DNA of 40,428 nt from contig JAJYDL010000004.1 of assembly GCA_021777495.1 (NCBI GenBank), forward strand, positions 1 through 40,428, read 5' to 3'. The notes under the pieces are model-generated. The model was given only the letters and a program-made list of their open reading frames with translations, was not told the origin of the DNA and made no database searches. Positions 38,018 to 40,428 of this stretch are shown here, in pieces. Numbering within the stretch: position 1 is the stretch's first letter; the number at the start of each line of letters is the position of its first letter. The DNA is from a bacterium (GTDB lineage Bacteria > Patescibacteriota > Minisyncoccia > UBA6257 > 2-01-FULL-56-20). The translations under genes were made by a program, and so were the position numbers.

Positions 38018-38257
38018 TGCGATATTTTATTATTTCTTGGCTATCCTTGTTTGTTGGATATCTGGCAGACGGGTTACGGCCTTGTCCCGTCTCACTGGCC
38101 GATAGTCCCACGCGATCACATGCAAAGATCAATATTTCACAATACTATTCCTGACCCGTCCATCATAGAAGCGTGCCTCAAAGAAAGTCAATGGTAAAAA
38201 GCGCCGATTTATGCAGAATTTATGCACACGATATGCACCGGCAAGGATATACGCAAC

Positions 38258-38284
38258 ACAAAAGCCCCTTCCGGGGCTTTTGTT
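38258..38284. terminator. Terminator hairpin
   Basis: acaaaagccccttccggggcttttgttg. Confidence 0.8.
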
Positions 38285-38312
38285 GTCGGACAAGATCGGT
38301 TATTTTTCGGGT

Positions 38313-39533
38313 CTAGTTTCCGCCGCGCCCGTTCCCTCTTCCGTTGGTATGACCATTCCCGTTCTCACGGTTCTGGAATATGTTCTGGAGATTGTGGAAC
38401 TGAGTAAGCAGCTGCTGGAGACGGGCGTTGAGGCTTTCCACCGAAGAGGTCTCTGCCGTAGTGGTGGCGATACTGCCCGGAAGAGAAGCGCCAAAGAAAT
38501 TCTGGCCTCCATTCCCCTTTCCGTTATAGAACGGACTTTCGAACTGCCCCTCGCGCCTGCCGGGACGGAGCGCCATGATGCTGTAATCGCGCACGACGTT
38601 CGCCTGCACAACCAAGGGGTTCGACTGCGAAACGATGCCCGAAACACCCACTTCGTCACCGACCTGCAGCTGGGTCACGGGATTCGTTGCGCCGCCGCCA
38701 TTGCCATCGCGAAGATAGAATTCCGGATACAATCCTCCGGACCAATTCACCGTGTAGGTGATCCCCCAGACGGTGCCCTGGAACGAGCCGGAAGCAACGC
38801 TCGTCACGATCATGCCGTGGACGAGGAACCTTCCGTCGCCGTTGATCGTAAGCTCGGGCTTATAGACCCGCGGGAGCGGAGGGGTTGTCGTCGGCGTTAC
38901 CGCCGAAGGAACATAGGTTTCCGTGACCGCACACGCATCGGAAGCGCCGGCCGCGAGAGGACCCGTGCAGTTTCCCGTCATGCTCGCGGAATAATTCGGG
39001 AGCGCGGAAACCGTGATCGCATAGGTCGAACTGGCGCCCACGACGACCGGCGTGCCGGACGCGTTCCCCGGGAACGAGCCGGGATTCGCATTCGCGCCGG
39101 AAACGTTCACGGTGAAGCCGGAAGGCGTCGCAGAGCCGCCCGCGGCATTATTGACCGAAAGCGAAACATTGAGAGTCCCCGTGGAAACCGTCGGATAGGC
39201 CGAAACCGTCGCTGCGCAGCTCGAGGTCGCTACGGAAGACGATGCGTCCGTGACTTGGACCATTGCCGTATAGGTCGCATTGGCCGGATATGCCACCGTA
39301 AAGGCCGTGCTGGTCGTCCCGCTCGCAACGCCGCTGCCGGACCAAAGATACGTGTACGGGGCAACGCCTCCCGTCGAAGTGGCGGTCCAGGTGATCTGAT
39401 CCCCCGAAACGGCCCCTGAACAGGAAACCGTAGGCGCGGTTGCCGCGTGGGCCATGAGGGCAAACGCCGCAACGGCAAAAATACCGGCAGCAAGCGCACC
39501 CCAAAGCGTTTTCTTGGATGTTTGTATGTTCAT
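38313..39533 (-). CDS. Secreted PKD-like repeat protein with C-terminal coiled coil and Asn/Gly/Arg-rich tail
   Basis: Signal peptide LWGALAAGIFAVAAFALMAHAATA; APTVSCSGAVSGDQITWTATSTGGVAPYTYLWSGSG; SVESLNARLQQLLTQFHNLQNIFQNRENGNGHTNGRGNGRGGN. Confidence 0.8.
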   Translation of the reverse strand: MNIQTSKKTLWGALAAGIFAVAAFALMAHAATAPTVSCSGAVSGDQITWTATSTGGVAPYTYLWSGSGVASGTTSTAFTVAYPANATYTAMVQVTDASSSVATSSCAATVSAYPTVSTGTLNVSLSVNNAAGGSATPSGFTVNVSGANANPGSFPGNASGTPVVVGASSTYAITVSALPNYSASMTGNCTGPLAAGASDACAVTETYVPSAVTPTTTPPLPRVYKPELTINGDGRFLVHGMIVTSVASGSFQGTVWGITYTVNWSGGLYPEFYLRDGNGGGATNPVTQLQVGDEVGVSGIVSQSNPLVVQANVVRDYSIMALRPGRREGQFESPFYNGKGNGGQNFFGASLPGSIATTTAETSSVESLNARLQQLLTQFHNLQNIFQNRENGNGHTNGRGNGRGGN

Positions 39534-39715
39534 GTCTTGTTTTTTGTTGATTTATTCTGACCTTTTAACGTTATTGTGTAACGATCGACCGATCTTCATA
39601 AAATTGAACGCCTATCCCCTCCGAAATGTTACAGAACGGCATTTTCCACCAAAACCCTCGATGCGCAAAATATCCGCACTTCGGAAACCGAATAGGACCC
39701 GGAAAAGATTCGGCG

Positions 39716-40428
39716 TTAGATGAGCGCAGCGGCCCTCTCCACGTGCTGGATGAGCGTCGAAACATACCCCGCCTCGTTATCGTACCAGGAGAACACCTTC
39801 ACCATATCGCCATCAATGACCTTCGTAAGGTCGAGCGACACGGTCGCACCGTACTTTTCTCCGACGATATCCGACGAGACAATCTGATCGCGCGTAACCT
39901 TGAGTATCCCTTGCCATCGCGGGGAGTTGGCGGCATCGGTGAGGATCTGATTGATCTCCTCGACCGTGGTCGGCCGCTTGGCGATGAACGTGATATCGGA
40001 GATGGAACCCGTGATATTCGGCACGCGGAACGATACCCCGTCGAACTTCCCCGCGAGCGAAGGAATCGCCCTCGCGACGCTGATCGCCGCTCCCGTGGTC
40101 TCGGGCACGGTGTTGTGCGCGGCCGCGCGCCCCTTCCGGAAATCGTGCCCCGTGCGGATCGGGCCGTCGACGAGCGCCTGGGTCGAGGTATATGCATGCA
40201 CCGTGGAAAGCGACGCCTTCACGATGCCGGGGTTCTCGCTCAATATCTGCATCACCGGCGATGCGGAATTTGTCGTACAGGAACCGTTCGAGCTGATCGC
40301 GCATGTTTTGAGATTTTCTTCGTTCACGCCGACAAGCACCGTCTGTCCCATCGTTCCGTCCGCATCCTTGGCCGGCGCGGTGATGACGACCCTCTTTGCC
40401 CCCGCGTCGAGATGTACCTTCGCTTTTT
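39716..40428 (-). CDS. gap: Glyceraldehyde-3-phosphate dehydrogenase, 5' partial
   Basis: ISSNGSCTTNSASPVMQIL, STVHAYTSTQALVDGP, VPNITGSISDITFIAKRPTTVEEIN, WYDNEAGYVSTLIQHV; extends past window end. Confidence 0.95.
   Translation of the reverse strand, partial: KAKVHLDAGAKRVVITAPAKDADGTMGQTVLVGVNEENLKTCAISSNGSCTTNSASPVMQILSENPGIVKASLSTVHAYTSTQALVDGPIRTGHDFRKGRAAAHNTVPETTGAAISVARAIPSLAGKFDGVSFRVPNITGSISDITFIAKRPTTVEEINQILTDAANSPRWQGILKVTRDQIVSSDIVGEKYGATVSLDLTKVIDGDMVKVFSWYDNEAGYVSTLIQHVERAAALI

Noticed and set aside
36870-38105. 411-aa plus-strand ORF opposite the surface protein
   Set aside because: Arg/His-rich antisense frame without recognisable domains; the minus strand has coherent repeat modules.

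Overview
This window looks like a chromosomal fragment of a GC-rich Patescibacteria/CPR (Parcubacteria-like) bacterium. The evidence is compact genes, translation proteins trimmed of accessory domains, a CPR-type HerA/TraG-like ATPase and an EF-P with an MQQRK tip loop. I support about 33 protein-coding genes. These cover translation (RF1-like, AspRS, ProRS, L21, S16, KhpA, EF-P, MnmA), the elongasome (MreB, MreC, MreD-like, PBP2), glycolysis (PGK, partial GAPDH), Mg2+ transport (MgtC/SapB, MgtA), a GGDEF cyclase, a viroplasmin-RNase H, a DHH phosphoesterase, SemiSWEET, and several surface or secreted proteins. There is also a clear RNase P RNA. I found no CRISPR array, transposase, tRNA or rRNA. 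The most interesting signals are: (1) an unannotated structured RNA at about 30683-30860 (-) with its own promoter, a long closing stem, two hairpins whose loops can kiss, and an intrinsic terminator; (2) a recurring layout of -10 hexamer, 6-8 nt, then ATG, implying widespread leaderless transcription, including two divergent gene pairs with only 21-24 bp between start codons and overlapping -10 hexamers; (3) a 1300-residue surface protein whose start codon is out of frame by one base in an A6 tract; (4) a HerA/TraG-like ATPase interrupted by one in-frame TAG; (5) RF1, AspRS and ProRS that each lack a textbook domain. All calls were made by eye from sequence motifs; no database search was run.
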